Origin: Eustoma russellianum
Taxonomy: Eukaryota; Streptophyta; Magnoliopsida; Gentianales; Gentianaceae
NCBI GenBank assembly: GCA_036186865.1
Contig: AP025043.1
Coordinates: 34,185,657-34,249,656 of the forward strand
Length of the DNA stretch: 64,000 nucleotides
Reading direction: 5' to 3'
Positions 43,331-54,767 of the stretch are shown piece after piece. The notes under the pieces are model-generated. The model searched no databases. It was given only the letters and a program-made list of their open reading frames with translations, and was not told where the DNA came from. Position 1 is the first letter of the stretch; each line of letters opens with the position of its first letter. The position numbers were made by a program, and so were the translations under genes.

Positions 43331-44419
43331 GTAAACCAAAAGATGAAGCAAATACTAACAAGTTCTAGGCTAGGAACTTGAAAGAAAACCGTAAGTGGTC
43401 TTAAACTTCAACTTGAAATGTTGATAACTCCTCAAGGGAAATTCTGGTTGAAATGTATTGATAATGGTTGTTTTGTACATTCAGCTTCTTAAGCTACTTA
43501 TAAGCGACGAAAGTTTACAAGGTACAAAGTTTAAAATACAAAGTACAAGACTAGGAATAACATGCTTGCTTTTTGAACAAGTTGGAGCAATTCTCGGTTC
43601 CAAGGAGCTGGTTGCTTCCCTCATCTTCTTTGCTTGTCTTCAGCCATAATTTGATTGGTTTAAACATTGAGCAGCTTGCTTTGATCTTGCCCTTGATTGG
43701 TTGTGAGTTGTAGCTTTGATTTTTCAAAGAAATTTAGCTCAATCATCCGTTCTCCTCCTTGCAAGTTTCAGCCAAAGTTTTGATTGGTTAATGGAGTGTG
43801 CAGCTTGGTTTGAACTTGGCTTTGATTGGTTCCAAGTTTGGTGTTGAATATTCAAACATATTTAAGCATAGACCAGCCGAAATCCTCATGCTTTGTGATT
43901 GGATCCTTTGTTGAGCAGCTTGTTGAATTTTCTTTACTTGTTTGTGATTGGTTCAAGCATTTGCAAGACTCCTTTCTATTGGTTGAAGGTTTGAGCTGGT
44001 TGTTTCTTCCTTGTTTGCGTGAGAAGCAAATCAGATTTTTGACATGGGTGCTTGTCACCACCTTGCTTGTAAGCTACTTGCTTATCACCTCCTTGCTTGA
44101 ACAAAAATTCAGGTTTTAGTTGCATCTTCAAGCTTTGTTTGAACAATGATATCATCCGATCAGATGGAACATGGATTGATAGGTGTTCATGCTTCTTCAA
44201 TGCAAAGCTCTCTTTGACCTATCTTCAAAGACACCAAGCAACAAACACAATATGCACAACATAGATGACATGTCCTAAGGGTTAGTTAGGCAATAAGACA
44301 TAAGAACTAGCACTAGTGTGTGCGGAGTGAACAGTGAAATGTCATGTCTTACAGAACTAACATATGACAATAAATGATACATGAAAATATGTTGTGTTGA
44401 CCCCATCGTGGGCTCATCA
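43331..44419 (-). repeat. Larger part of the alpha solo LTR, with a CCAAT-box array
   Basis: Minus-strand LTR sequence beginning TGATGAGCCCACG at 44419. From 43652 to 43984 there are seven GATTGG (reverse CCAAT) motifs, often in the context TTGATTGGTT and near AGCAGCTTG. Small ORFs across this region on both strands are not conserved and are not called. Confidence 0.82.
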
Positions 44420-45014
44420 ATATTCAAAGCCGCACTCACAACCAATCAAAGCCTAATTCAAAGCAAGCTGCTCCAAGTTTTATCCAATCAAATTGATCAA
44501 GAAAAAGGCTGGAAACAAAGCAGGGAGTACACGGCAAAAGCAACCAGATTTCTTGGAACCAAAGTTGTTCAAAAGCAAGCATGTTATTTTAGACTTGTGC
44601 CTTGTACTTTAAACCTTGTACCTATGTCATTTTCGTTTGTTATAAGTAAGGTAGGAACCTGAATGTACAAAACCACAATTTCAAACACATTTCAATCAGA
44701 TTTTCCTTTAAGGAGTTCTCAACTTATTCTAGTTGAAGTTAAAGCCACTTAACGGTTTCTTTCAAGTTCATAGCCTAGAACTTGTTAGTATTTACTTCAT
44801 TTTTGGTTTACAGCATCTTAGGGTCTCAATAAGGTTTTAGATGTGTTGGAATGCCAAAGAAGAAGAGGTGTTGGTATAAATTGAGCCAAGAACAAACGGG
44901 TACAGTTCAAGGGGTGTCCTTGTGATGTTCTTTGCCATAGCTGAGGTTCAAATCAATTTGGAATAGGAGACAAAGTCCTTGGAACGTTTTTCTAGCCTTT
45001 CATTTGGCTCATCA
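44420..45014 (+). repeat. 3' part of the G2 5' LTR
   Basis: ATATT (target duplication) and then 590 bp matching 60640-61229 with 9 substitutions. Ends GGCTCATCA at 45014. Confidence 0.88.
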
Positions 45015-45016
45015 AT

Positions 45017-45028
45017 TGGTATCAGAGC
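45017..45028 (+). promoter_or_regulatory. Primer-binding site of G2 (initiator tRNA-Met)
   Basis: TGGTATCAGAGC two bases after the LTR end. The match extends with one mismatch (TAGGTT). Confidence 0.88.
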
Positions 45029-46962
45029 TAGGTTAGTCTTCTATTCATGTTTACATTGTTTAAACTAGCATATGCATGATGCTGCCCAAAACCGTTTAGT
45101 AAACTGTTTTGTTGTTCAATTAGATTCTGTTTGTTTAGGTAGTTAGTTTATGTTTTAAAGTGTTTATTAGATAGTTTACAATAGTTTGGTAACTTAGTTT
45201 TTAGTAGCAAAAACCGAAACACCACAAAAAGAACATAGACTAGACTTAAGTGTTGTTAGAATCCCTTTGTGTAGTTTAGATTAAAACCGTATGTGAATCT
45301 TGTTGTTCTAGTTCAATCTAGCTTGGATAATGTTCATTAGCTCCTAGTCTAGAAGTTTAAACGGTAGTTTAGTGATTCCTTAAAACAGAAAAATTGAACA
45401 CAAAAATAGATTAGTTGATAGTTTAGTTTGTAATCAAGTTGTTAAAATTCTGTTTTAGTAGTTGTGTGCAATCTGTTTTACACGTTTTATTTGCTGCCTT
45501 ATTTAGCTTAGTTAGACTAGTTTACAACATAGTTTACGTGTTTAGTTGGTTGTTTAGTTTAGCATAAGAAATCCGAAAATTAAGATCAAAACAAGTAGTT
45601 TTAGCCAACTAAGTGTGCTGCCTAGTTTCTAGTGATATACGTTTGATAAGTAGGATATAAACACTTGCATCTAGTATCATCTAGCTTAGAAACTGATTGC
45701 ATCATACAAACGAAAACCAACACAAAAACAAGTAGAATAGATAATTTAAAAACAAAACAAAACAAGTTAGTTAGTTTGCATCAAAACTGATTTCCATTAG
45801 TGTTATAGTAATCAGCCCTTATAAATTGCATTTAGAAACAACTAAGTTGCATTTAGCTATCTTAAGATTAGTTAGATCATTTGCATCAAAAACAGAAAAA
45901 AAAAAACCGAAACAATTTAGTTTAAACTTGATTAAATCTTTGAATGCTATTTGTTTAAACTTGTTGAATTTGATTTCACCACCCCCGTTACACCTTAAGT
46001 CATTGTTTGGTACAAACTTGATTGAATCTTTTAATTGAAACATTATTGACTTGAGATTTGTTAAAAGTGAAGTAAATTTGTAAGAAACAAGATTTGATTT
46101 CAAATTTTAACGTTGGCTTTACGTTTATCTTTACTTGGGATTGATTCAATTGTTTAAAGACTTTATTGGACTTAAGTTCTTACTTAGGATCACTTTGTCT
46201 ATATTTATCCCTACACTGTTAAATTGCCGACCCTGTTATCATCTTGTTGTCTTTACACTTCTTCAACTTGCATTGAATTTTCATCTATTTTGGTTGTTAA
46301 ATTTGTGAAACAGTTTTCATATCATTAGTGTTCTTCCGTGTTGTTCAAAGAACGTTTCACAAAAGCCACACCAAAACTTGTGCAAGTAAAACCAAAGAAA
46401 AAGAAGCCGTGAGCAATGTCTCATAAAGGCAAGTGAGCAGTAGACTCACAAAACAGACAAAGACAATCCAAAGGAAAATAATTAGGCTTGTTTGTGAAAG
46501 AAACTGAGAGAAAAGTCATTTTTAACGTCAAAAAGCAAGAGACAAGACGTATGAGTGATCTGCACAAGAAGTGAGATATAGCCATCCAAAGTTCACAAAA
46601 GGTGAATTGTGCAAAACCAAAAGCAAATACCTACACCAAAAGTGTTGACTGTTGTAAAAGGTTCCTCGAACAAACCCTTGTTGAACACTTGTGTGTATGT
46701 GCTGTCTTTCACTTTATTTACAATTGAATGTGCATTAAAGTTTAAAGTAAGTTAAAGGATTGTTCTGTACAAACCCTTAGCTTTCTTTGATTCAGCCAAA
46801 AACATCACTTTGACTTCTATTTTTCTTTGAATCTTAGATAGTCCAAGATTGTTGTTTATTCAATTGTCAATTTGAAGTAGAAATTTACGTTTTGTTAAAG
46901 TTATAGTTTGATCTTACTTGCTTGTATTCTGACTTATTTATCTCATTGTTTTACCATCTTGG
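45029..46962 (+). other. Untranslated leader of G2
   Basis: About 1.9 kb of AT-rich sequence with many TTTAG/TTAGTTTA runs (45100-45800) and an A-tract near 45895. I see no gene; ORFs of 70-94 codons here lack similarity to gag or pol. Confidence 0.65.
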
Positions 46963-47991
46963 TTGATTGTTTTGATTAAACATGATTCTAAAACCATTTG
47001 GGGAGTTGAATGCCATAGGAGAGACTATGATGAACTGGAAAAACGTATGAACTCCTTTGGTCGTACGAATGGTTTGTGGGTTGGATATTGGAAATGTAAA
47101 ACTCCTAGATATCAAACTCTTTCTCAGTGCAATAAAGACGTTAGTGCATATTACAATGAAATGCTTGATGATTTGTACTATGCTTATGTTGAAGAACATG
47201 AGGAATTAAGCATGATTAGGTTCTTTGCTGGATTAGATAAAGAGATCGCTGATTGCATGTTGTCTGAAAAATTCTCATCACTTTATGACATGTATAAAAA
47301 GGCAAAGATTGTTCAATCAAACCTAATCCCATGGCAAGTTAATCAAAACTATGGGTATGAACTGAACTCTTGTGATTCTGAAAATGACAAACCAAATCCA
47401 GTTAAGTTAAGCAATTTGAGTCAGACTATGGGTAATATTAAAAATGCATTGCTTCAACTTAGAGACATGGTGCAAGTATTGATAGAATCTGACAAGAACA
47501 AAGACTTGCAATCTGACATTTCTGTGAATGATGGTTTGTATGAAATTAGCCCCAACATGCCTGAAACTGGAACTCCTTTATCTGAATTGCATGTTCAACC
47601 TTGTGTACTGTCTGAAGAAGACCCTTCACTTGAATCTGTTGGTGATTTCCAAAGTGTTAGTCGTTTGCTTATAGATGATGTTAATTGTGATAACACTTTG
47701 TCTGAAAATGATTTACATTGTGACATGCATATAAATGAAATCCCTGTGCATGATCTGCATTCTGCTGAGATGCTTGTTTCTGGGTTACAATCTGAATTAC
47801 ATCCTGTACATTTCATTGATGACATTGATGTAAGTAATTCTATTGAGAATGACATTGATAAACTAGATTCTCATGATTTGATGTTAGCTGAACTAGATTG
47901 TCTACTTGATGTAGAGCTTGATCATGATGTCATTATTGAAATAATGTTAACATGTTGCAATATGCTTTTTGGATGTTGTTTTATCTGTTAG
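46963..47991 (+). CDS. G2 Gag-like protein, without zinc knuckle or pol
   Basis: 342 residues. Residues ~22-100 resemble the gypsy gag domain: a YDELEKRM segment, CNKDVSAYYNEMLDDLYYAYVEEHEE, and MIRFFAGLDKEIADCM. These align with the WDEMKYEMR, NKSVDEYFKELE and MARFLGGLNKEI blocks of G1. The rest is acidic and Ser/Asp-rich, with repeated LHS/LHC-like His-Asp segments, and ends in a Cys-rich hydrophobic tail (CCNMLFGCCFIC). No zinc knuckle, protease or RT follows in any frame before the LTR. The long open frame in a young element suggests the Gag-like product is, or was recently, used. A non-autonomous gag-only retrotransposon fits best; a captured host ORF is less likely because of the gag-domain match. 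Confidence 0.7.
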   Translation: MIVLIKHDSKTIWGVECHRRDYDELEKRMNSFGRTNGLWVGYWKCKTPRYQTLSQCNKDVSAYYNEMLDDLYYAYVEEHEELSMIRFFAGLDKEIADCMLSEKFSSLYDMYKKAKIVQSNLIPWQVNQNYGYELNSCDSENDKPNPVKLSNLSQTMGNIKNALLQLRDMVQVLIESDKNKDLQSDISVNDGLYEISPNMPETGTPLSELHVQPCVLSEEDPSLESVGDFQSVSRLLIDDVNCDNTLSENDLHCDMHINEIPVHDLHSAEMLVSGLQSELHPVHFIDDIDVSNSIENDIDKLDSHDLMLAELDCLLDVELDHDVIIEIMLTCCNMLFGCCFIC

Positions 47992-48238
47992 GATGTATGT
48001 GTTCTAAAATTTTTGTTATCATATTGTTAATACATCCTAAACATTTTAGAAAGCGTGTACACACCTTATTCTTTCTTCAAAGATACGGATGCACCAAGGT
48101 ATTTCACCTTCACCATTTGTATTATCATGTTCATATTTGGTTATGGTGTAGTTGAGCATACGTGTACATCCTAAACCCCTATCCCTTATTCTATCCATGT
48201 TGAGATTCGAGGACGAATCATTTTCAAGAGGGAGGGAA
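47992..48238 (+). other. Non-coding 3' end of the G2 body with remnant pol tail and polypurine tract
   Basis: From about 48200 one frame reads DSRTNHFQEGGNDE, the end of a CRM-like pol, and runs through the polypurine tract AAGAGGGAGGGAA (48226-48238) into an LTR start. No upstream integrase remains, so this is a leftover of a deleted pol. Confidence 0.7.
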
Positions 48239-48366
48239 TGATGAGCCCACGATGGGGTCAACGCAACATATTTTCATGTGTCATTTATTGTCACATGTTA
48301 GTTCTGTAAGACATGGCATATCACTGTTAACTCCGCACACACTAGTGCTACTTCTTATGTCTTATA
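48239..48366 (+). repeat. Alpha-type LTR start, first part (continues at 59886-59951)
   Basis: TGATGAGCCCACGATGGGG, the reverse complement of the solo LTR end at 44419 with about a dozen differences over 190 bp. Interrupted by C4 at TTATA. It resumes after C4 and stops at GCTTGGTG (59951), where pol sequence of another element begins. Confidence 0.85.
48362..48366. repeat. Target-site duplication of C4, left copy
   Basis: TTATA, repeated at 59886-59890. Confidence 0.93.
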
Positions 48367-51213
48367 TGTTGGACCTGTATAGCACCACTAGAGGGGGGGT
48401 GAATAGTGGATTAGCGGAAATTACACTATAATTACCTTCAAAAACTTGTTTGAAGACCCCTTTGCCTCTTTAACCTCAGGTTCTGAAAATTCCAGAAACA
48501 GTTCACTACTTTGAACGTTTTGGTTGAACCACTTATACACCTGTGCAAGCTCTCAAACTTGGCAGAGATCAAGTTTAGAATGTTTATAATATGTCATAAA
48601 AAATTCAGTCAATTCCAAGCAAGTTAGCACATTCAAATAAGCAAGAGAAGTAAAGTGTGCAATTCTGGCAGTTTCAGGCAGAATGTTAGCTTAACTTCAA
48701 ACAACAATATCTCAAAACCTACCCGTGCTATTTTGATGAATCTTATGTCAAATTAAACCTCAAGATGTCTAGTTTAATTTGATATAAGGCTCACTTCAAG
48801 ATTCGAAGGATAGCCTATTCAAATTGCACAAGTTTGCACACTGGTCAGAACTGTTCACAGAATGTAGCAACAATTTTGTGAAGATGATTTGAATATGCTA
48901 AACACCTTAGAATTTAGTGATTCTTGCGGCTAATGAAAGCTAACACATTGAAGTATAATATATCCAAAATTCATGCAATTCTAAGACTGTTTGCTCGTTC
49001 AATTATGCGTGCCAAGTTAGTGTAATTCTCAGGCAGAAAACAGTAAGTGCAGGAAATAAGTAAAGAACACAAGGAATTATCCTGGTTCGGTCAATGTGAC
49101 CTACTCCAGTCCCAAGAGACACCTTCTCTTGGATTTCACTAAACACCAAACACCAAAGTCACCTTACAAAGCCAAAGGAAGAAGCTTTTCACCAACTTCT
49201 TCAAGAGGCTGCACCAAAACTGAAAATCAGCACTAGTTTGTTTCACCTTTGCACCTTTGCACCTTTGCACCTTTTGCTCACCTCTAAGGAGTAAGCTTTA
49301 TACACCAGCTTCTCCCTTACAATATGTCGTTTAAAAGGTGTTGAAATGACAAGAAATGAAGAACTATACAATCATAAAGCTTGCTACAAATGTGTTCTTC
49401 AATAGAGAAGAGAAGAAGAAAAGAATGGAGACAAAGAGCTAATTGTCTTGCTTGCTTTCTTTGTTGCTTTCGTTGGTGTACTTTTCCTCTTCATCTTTGG
49501 TGCTATTTATAGCCAAGAGGACAGCCTAAAGGCTCCTCAAAGTAGCCGTTTGGAATGGATGAGAATGGAGAAATTTCAGCACCTTTTTAGCTACCAAAAT
49601 TCAGCATTTGACTTTCAAGATAAATCTGATTTTTAAATGCTTTGACATGGTCTTCCATCTGAATTTTTATCCCATTATAGCCGTTGGAATGAGGTGGAAA
49701 TTGGCTCCATTTGACCGTTTAAAAACAGCTCCAATCATCAATATCCATGTGTAAATAACTTGCCATGTATGCAGCTGAATTGGCATGTATTTTGAACAAC
49801 TTTATCTCCTCATTTTGAATACCAAATAAACGTTGGAATGGCTCCTCATTTTGAATGTTAAATGACGTTGGAATGCCTAGAAGATAGGCATTGGAGAACA
49901 AATTCAAAGATAGATAGAAATCAGCCAACCTTTGAATTTGAATTAGTCTTCAACTTTTAAACATATAGCCGTTTGCATCTTTCTTGGTTGAGAGATTTTT
50001 GCTCCAACTTTGAACCAATATAGCCGTTGAAAACATCACACAATATAAGCAAGAATAGTCACTTGAAATCAGCACCAAAATAGGATGTAATTCAACTTGC
50101 CTTGACTTGTTCAAAAGCTGAAAGTTTGAACATGATTTGTACCAATATGCGTGTGAACACATATAATATATAGTCATTTATGTCTTCAACATGTAGCATA
50201 GAAAACCATATGAAGAATACCAAGAATTCCAAGAAAACCATAGATGTGATCACCATAATATAAGAATTCCAATTGAGATACCATGCTGCCCGTTTCCATA
50301 AATATAGGGCACGTACCATATGTGACATAAACACATATAAACATCATATAAGCAATATATAACATGTTGGAAGATCCATTGGCAAGTGAAAAGACCAGAA
50401 TACCCCTCAGCACAAAAATAGGAATTTTGTCCTAGGATGAACCTAGACATGGTGCTGCTCCAGATTCATTTTTGCCATGATGTGACATGACTTATAAATG
50501 TGTCATATGATCATATAAAACCGTTGGAAGAAGACCAAATAAGAATGAGAAGTCCAAATGGTGAAATTACCAAAATAGCCCTTATATAGGTCAATAAGCT
50601 TCCCACCGGGTCAATTCAGTTTTAACCCGTGCCAAGCATGCCTTTCCTCAGCCAATTAGATTCTAAATTGAATAAGGATCATGTGGGCTTTTGAATGACT
50701 CAATTTGGAGTTCATTTGCCCAAGATATGAACCAAAACCTGCAATAGGATACTAAACCGAACAATTTGCCTTATATTGTAAGTCATGTGACTTCAAGGCT
50801 TGGTTAGATCATATAATTAACATGTATTGGCATATATATCATCTAAGATCAGTTTGAACATATCTTGATTTAGACATGTGATTGAATTGGCCAAGTTCAA
50901 TCTCATGATCTTAATCAAACTCGTTCAATCTTAATTCATTCAAGCAATTTCACATTTAGCTCATAAGTTCATAAGTTCATGCCTTGCCAAAACAATTTCA
51001 CATTTAAACGTTACACATACATGCTCACATATGCATCTTCCAATCATTCAAACATGATATATCTATTTGCAATCATCATAACAATTACACATATGCACAC
51101 ATATACATTTTGCACAACAATTACACATATGCACACATATACATTTTGCACAACAATTACACATATGCTCACATATACATTTTGCAATCACTCAAACATA
51201 ATATATCACAACA
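48367..51213 (-). repeat. 3' LTR of C4
   Basis: 2847 bp. Three 36-bp tandem units at 51081-51188, TATA box at 49504-49511, hairpin at 48742-48788. Confidence 0.93.
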
Positions 51214-51468
51214 ATCTCCCCCTTTTGATGATTTGCAAAATTACCCCACATATGTGTATATTAAGCATTTAAATCAAGTGTGCATCTAAATCAAGTGTTG
51301 TAATCTGTGTAATCAAGTAAGCATCTAAATCAAGTGTAAGCTGCTCCCCCTTAATGTGTTATCTCCCCCTTAACATGATATCTATCTTCCCCTTAACATG
51401 ATATATATACACATTTATTTCTCCCCCTTAATTTTGTAAATTATGCAAAAGACTGAATGGTGTAGTAG
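51214..51468 (-). repeat. Polypurine-tract array of C4
   Basis: TCTCCCCCTT-type motifs on the plus strand from the LTR edge to about 51430. One copy is shortened (CTTCCCCTTAAC near 51388) compared with C3. No ORF of note. Confidence 0.75.
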
Positions 51469-54400
51469 TCAGTTGTAAGCAATTAATCCAAGTCTTGCAC
51501 GTAAAGTCTCAAAGATAGCTTGATTAAGGGGTTTAGTGAATATATCAGCTACTTGTTGATCAGTTCTAACATGTTCAATGTGTATATGTCCAAGATTAAC
51601 ATGATCACGGAGAAAATGATAACGTACTTCTATATGCTTTGCCTTAGAGTGTAGTACAGGGTTTTTAGACAAATTTATAGCACTTGTACTATCACAATAG
51701 ATGGGAATATTATTTACTTGTATTTCAAAGTCTGAAAGTTGTTGTTTAATCCATAATAGTTGAGTACAACATAGACTTAAAGCCATATATTCTGCTTCAG
51801 TAGTAGAAAGTGCAACACTAGATTGTTTCTTTGAAAACCAAGATATTAGTGAGTTTCCTAGGAATTGACATGTTCCACTAGTGCTCTTTCTATCTACTCT
51901 ACATCCACCATAATCTGCATCTGAATATGCATGTAGACTTAGACTAGATTGTCTATCATACCATAAGCCTAATGTTGGTGTATGTTGAAGATATCTAAAT
52001 ATTCTTTTTACAGCTTTAAAGTGTGACATCTTAGGCATACTTTGAAATCTCGCACACATACATACTGCAAACATAATATCAGGTCTACTAGCAGTTAGAT
52101 ATAGCAATGAACCAATCATAGACCTATATAGTTTTTCATCAAATGCAACACCATTTTCATCTTTGTCTAATTTTGTTGAAGTACACATTGGTGTTGGAGA
52201 TGGTTTCAAGTTTTCAAAGTTGAATTTCTTTATCATATCTCTTATGTATTTGGCTTGATTGATATGTATACCATTTGATGTTTGTTTTATTTGCAAGCCT
52301 AAGAAGTAATTTAATTCACCAACCATGGACATTTCAAACTCAGACTTCATACAATCTTCAAAGTCTTTTACTAAGTTAGGATTAGTTGAACCAAAGATTA
52401 TGTCATCTACATATATTTGTATTACAAGCAAATCTTTGTCTTTCTTTTTCAAGAATAAGGTACTATCTATGGTTCCTCTTTGAAAGTTGTTACTTAGTAA
52501 AAAGTTGGCAAATCTTTCATACCATGCACGGGGGGCTTGTTTCAAACCATATAAGGCTTTCTTAAGTTTATATACATGATCAGGGTTCTTTGGATCTTCA
52601 AAGCCTGGTGGTTGTTTAACAAAAACTTCTTCTTGGATATAGCCATTTAAGAATGCACTCTTAACATCCATTTGGAATAGTTTGATGTTATTATAAAAAG
52701 CTAATAAGAGGCGTATGGATTCTAATCTTGCTACGGGGGCAAATGTTTCATCGTAATCAATACCCTCTTCTTGATTATATCCTTGAGCTACAAGTCTTGC
52801 TTTATTTCTTACTACAACCCCTTGCTCATTCATTTTGTTCCTAAACACCCATTTAGTTCCAATGACTGATTTATCCTCGGGTTTAGGTACTAAATCCCAC
52901 ACATTGTTTCTTTCAAATTGGTTTAACTCTTCATGCATTGCATCTATCCAATATGCATCGTTTAAGGCATCATTCACATTCTTAGGTTCAATTTGGGATA
53001 TAAGTGCATGCCATTGATCATATTCATTAGGATCTATTTGCCTACGTGTTCTAATCCCTTGATTTACATCTCCTATGATAAGTTTTTGAGGATGCTTTTG
53101 TTTATCTCTTATTTGCCACCAATTACTTGGTTGTGCATCTTCAATAGGTTCATGATGTTCAATAGGTTGGTTAGGCACATTTTCTTCATTATGTTCTTGT
53201 GTAGGGGGAGTTTGAACTTCATGCATTTCAAGAGTTTGATTTGGTGTTTCAATTTGTTCACTTGTAGGTGGTAGGATAAGTTCATCTTCATCATGAAGTA
53301 TTTGATCATTTGGTACATAGATTTCATGTTGATTACTTGTTTGGAGATATGCATTTTCATTGAACTTCACATGTATAGATTCAACTATCTTTCTTGTTTG
53401 TGCATTATAACATCTATATGCTTTAGAGTTCATTGAATATCCCACAAATATATGTTCATCAGACTTAGGATCAAACTTATCTAAGTTATCTTTTGTGTTC
53501 AATACAAAGCATTTACAACCAAAGACTTTTAGATAGTTTACTTTTGGGAGTCGTCCATTTAAGATTTCAAATGGTGTTTTGTTCAATTTCTTTCTTATTG
53601 ATAGTCTGTTGATCATATAACTTGAAGTGTTTACTGCTTCAGCCCATAAGAATTTAGGTACTTTGTTTTCTACCATCATTGTTCTTGCTACTTCTTGAAT
53701 AGTCCTATTCTTTCTTTCAACTACACCATTAAGTTGAGGAGTTCTTGGTGGGGAGAATTCATGTTTTATACCCTTTTCATTACAGAATTTGATTAATTCA
53801 CTATTTTTAAACTCACCACCTCTATCACTCCTTATCTTAATAACATGTGATTCATGTTCATTTTCAAGTTGTCTAATTAGATTAGCTATAGATGATGCAC
53901 TTTCATCTTTTGAAGCAAGAAACAATGTCCAAGTATATCTTGAGAAATCATCAACTATTACACATACATAATAACTTCCACCTAAGCTTCTTGTTCTACA
54001 TGGACCAAATAAGTCTATATGCAAGAGTTCTAGTATTCTTGATGTTGTGACCTCGGTTTTAGGCTTAAGGGATTCTCTAACATGTTTGCCTTTGATACAA
54101 GATTCACATAGTTGAAAATCATCCAAGTTAAGTTTAGGCAATCCTTTAACAAGACTTTTAGCGTGTAGTTTTTCTAAGGTTGATATACCAATGTGTCCTA
54201 AACGTCTATGCCAAAGATTGGGATCAGATTCATGTGAAACAAGACATTTTGTGTTACTACTTAGCATATCATCCATGTTAAGCACATATATGTTTCCTTC
54301 ACGTTTTCCTTTTAAGACAACTTGATTGTTTTTATCCATTATCTTACAAGAGGTGGAGGAGAAGAGAACATTCAAGTTGTTGTCACATAGTTGAGAAACA

Positions 54401-54675
54401 CTTAAAAGCTCAAAGGTTAAGTTACTTACAAGTAGGACGTTTTTGATCTCAAACTTGTTTGGATCACCAACCTTGCCTTTGCCAATTATTTGGCCTTGGT
54501 TGTTGTCTCCAAAGGTAACTTTGCCACCTTTTGCAACGTTCTTAAGTGTGCTAAACAAATTTTTGTTGCCCGTCATATGTCTTGAGCAACCACTATCAAC
54601 TATCCAATTGGTTTTGTTCTTTTCATCTTCTTTGTTGTTATAACCAGCAACTTGTCTTTCTTTGATGTTATGTAC
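51469..54675 (-). CDS. C4 Pol: protease, integrase, reverse transcriptase, RNase H
   Basis: 1035 residues from the ATG at 54576, with the protease DSG upstream in frame. RT lacks two residues (LLLAFYNN where the others have LLLAFACYNN), an in-frame 6-nt deletion just before the QMDVKSAFLNG block that contains a catalytic Asp. Other motifs (integrase DDE, YVDD, RNase H acids) are intact. Whether the two-residue loss affects RT cannot be told from sequence. Confidence 0.92.
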   Translation of the reverse strand, partial: VHNIKERQVAGYNNKEDEKNKTNWIVDSGCSRHMTGNKNLFSTLKNVAKGGKVTFGDNNQGQIIGKGKVGDPNKFEIKNVLLVSNLTFELLSVSQLCDNNLNVLFSSTSCKIMDKNNQVVLKGKREGNIYVLNMDDMLSSNTKCLVSHESDPNLWHRRLGHIGISTLEKLHAKSLVKGLPKLNLDDFQLCESCIKGKHVRESLKPKTEVTTSRILELLHIDLFGPCRTRSLGGSYYVCVIVDDFSRYTWTLFLASKDESASSIANLIRQLENEHESHVIKIRSDRGGEFKNSELIKFCNEKGIKHEFSPPRTPQLNGVVERKNRTIQEVARTMMVENKVPKFLWAEAVNTSSYMINRLSIRKKLNKTPFEILNGRLPKVNYLKVFGCKCFVLNTKDNLDKFDPKSDEHIFVGYSMNSKAYRCYNAQTRKIVESIHVKFNENAYLQTSNQHEIYVPNDQILHDEDELILPPTSEQIETPNQTLEMHEVQTPPTQEHNEENVPNQPIEHHEPIEDAQPSNWWQIRDKQKHPQKLIIGDVNQGIRTRRQIDPNEYDQWHALISQIEPKNVNDALNDAYWIDAMHEELNQFERNNVWDLVPKPEDKSVIGTKWVFRNKMNEQGVVVRNKARLVAQGYNQEEGIDYDETFAPVARLESIRLLLAFYNNIKLFQMDVKSAFLNGYIQEEVFVKQPPGFEDPKNPDHVYKLKKALYGLKQAPRAWYERFANFLLSNNFQRGTIDSTLFLKKKDKDLLVIQIYVDDIIFGSTNPNLVKDFEDCMKSEFEMSMVGELNYFLGLQIKQTSNGIHINQAKYIRDMIKKFNFENLKPSPTPMCTSTKLDKDENGVAFDEKLYRSMIGSLLYLTASRPDIMFAVCMCARFQSMPKMSHFKAVKRIFRYLQHTPTLGLWYDRQSSLSLHAYSDADYGGCRVDRKSTSGTCQFLGNSLISWFSKKQSSVALSTTEAEYMALSLCCTQLLWIKQQLSDFEIQVNNIPIYCDSTSAINLSKNPVLHSKAKHIEVRYHFLRDHVNLGHIHIEHVRTDQQVADIFTKPLNQAIFETLRARLGLIAYN

Positions 54676-54767
54676 CTACAAATGTAAATAACAACTTAGG
54701 TACCCTTTGATTTTGGGTCCTTTCAAGGTTAGACAAGTTAAGTTCATGTTAGTGTACCTTTAGGTAC
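54676..54767 (-). other. Candidate 92-nt intron of C4 between gag and pol
   Basis: Same boundaries, length and frame-joining property as in the other three copies. Confidence 0.45.

Larger units (their letters stand above)
19661..44419 (-). mobile_element. Solo LTR of alpha-type gypsy, inserted in the G2 5' LTR and split by C2
   Basis: Pieces 19661-19866 and 43331-44419 together make about 1290 bp with termini TGATGA...TCATCA. The flanks ATATT (19656-19660 and 44420-44424) are a perfect 5-bp duplication. There is no internal region other than the copia insertions, so this is a solo LTR left by LTR-LTR recombination. On the minus strand it begins TGATGAGCCCACG, the same variant as the partial LTR at 48239. 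C2 occupies 19867-43330. Confidence 0.85.

Noticed and set aside
43331..45014. A single head-to-head palindromic element around 44414
   Set aside because: The apparent inversion is explained by a minus-strand solo LTR (ATATT duplications at 19656 and 44420) inserted in a plus-strand LTR.
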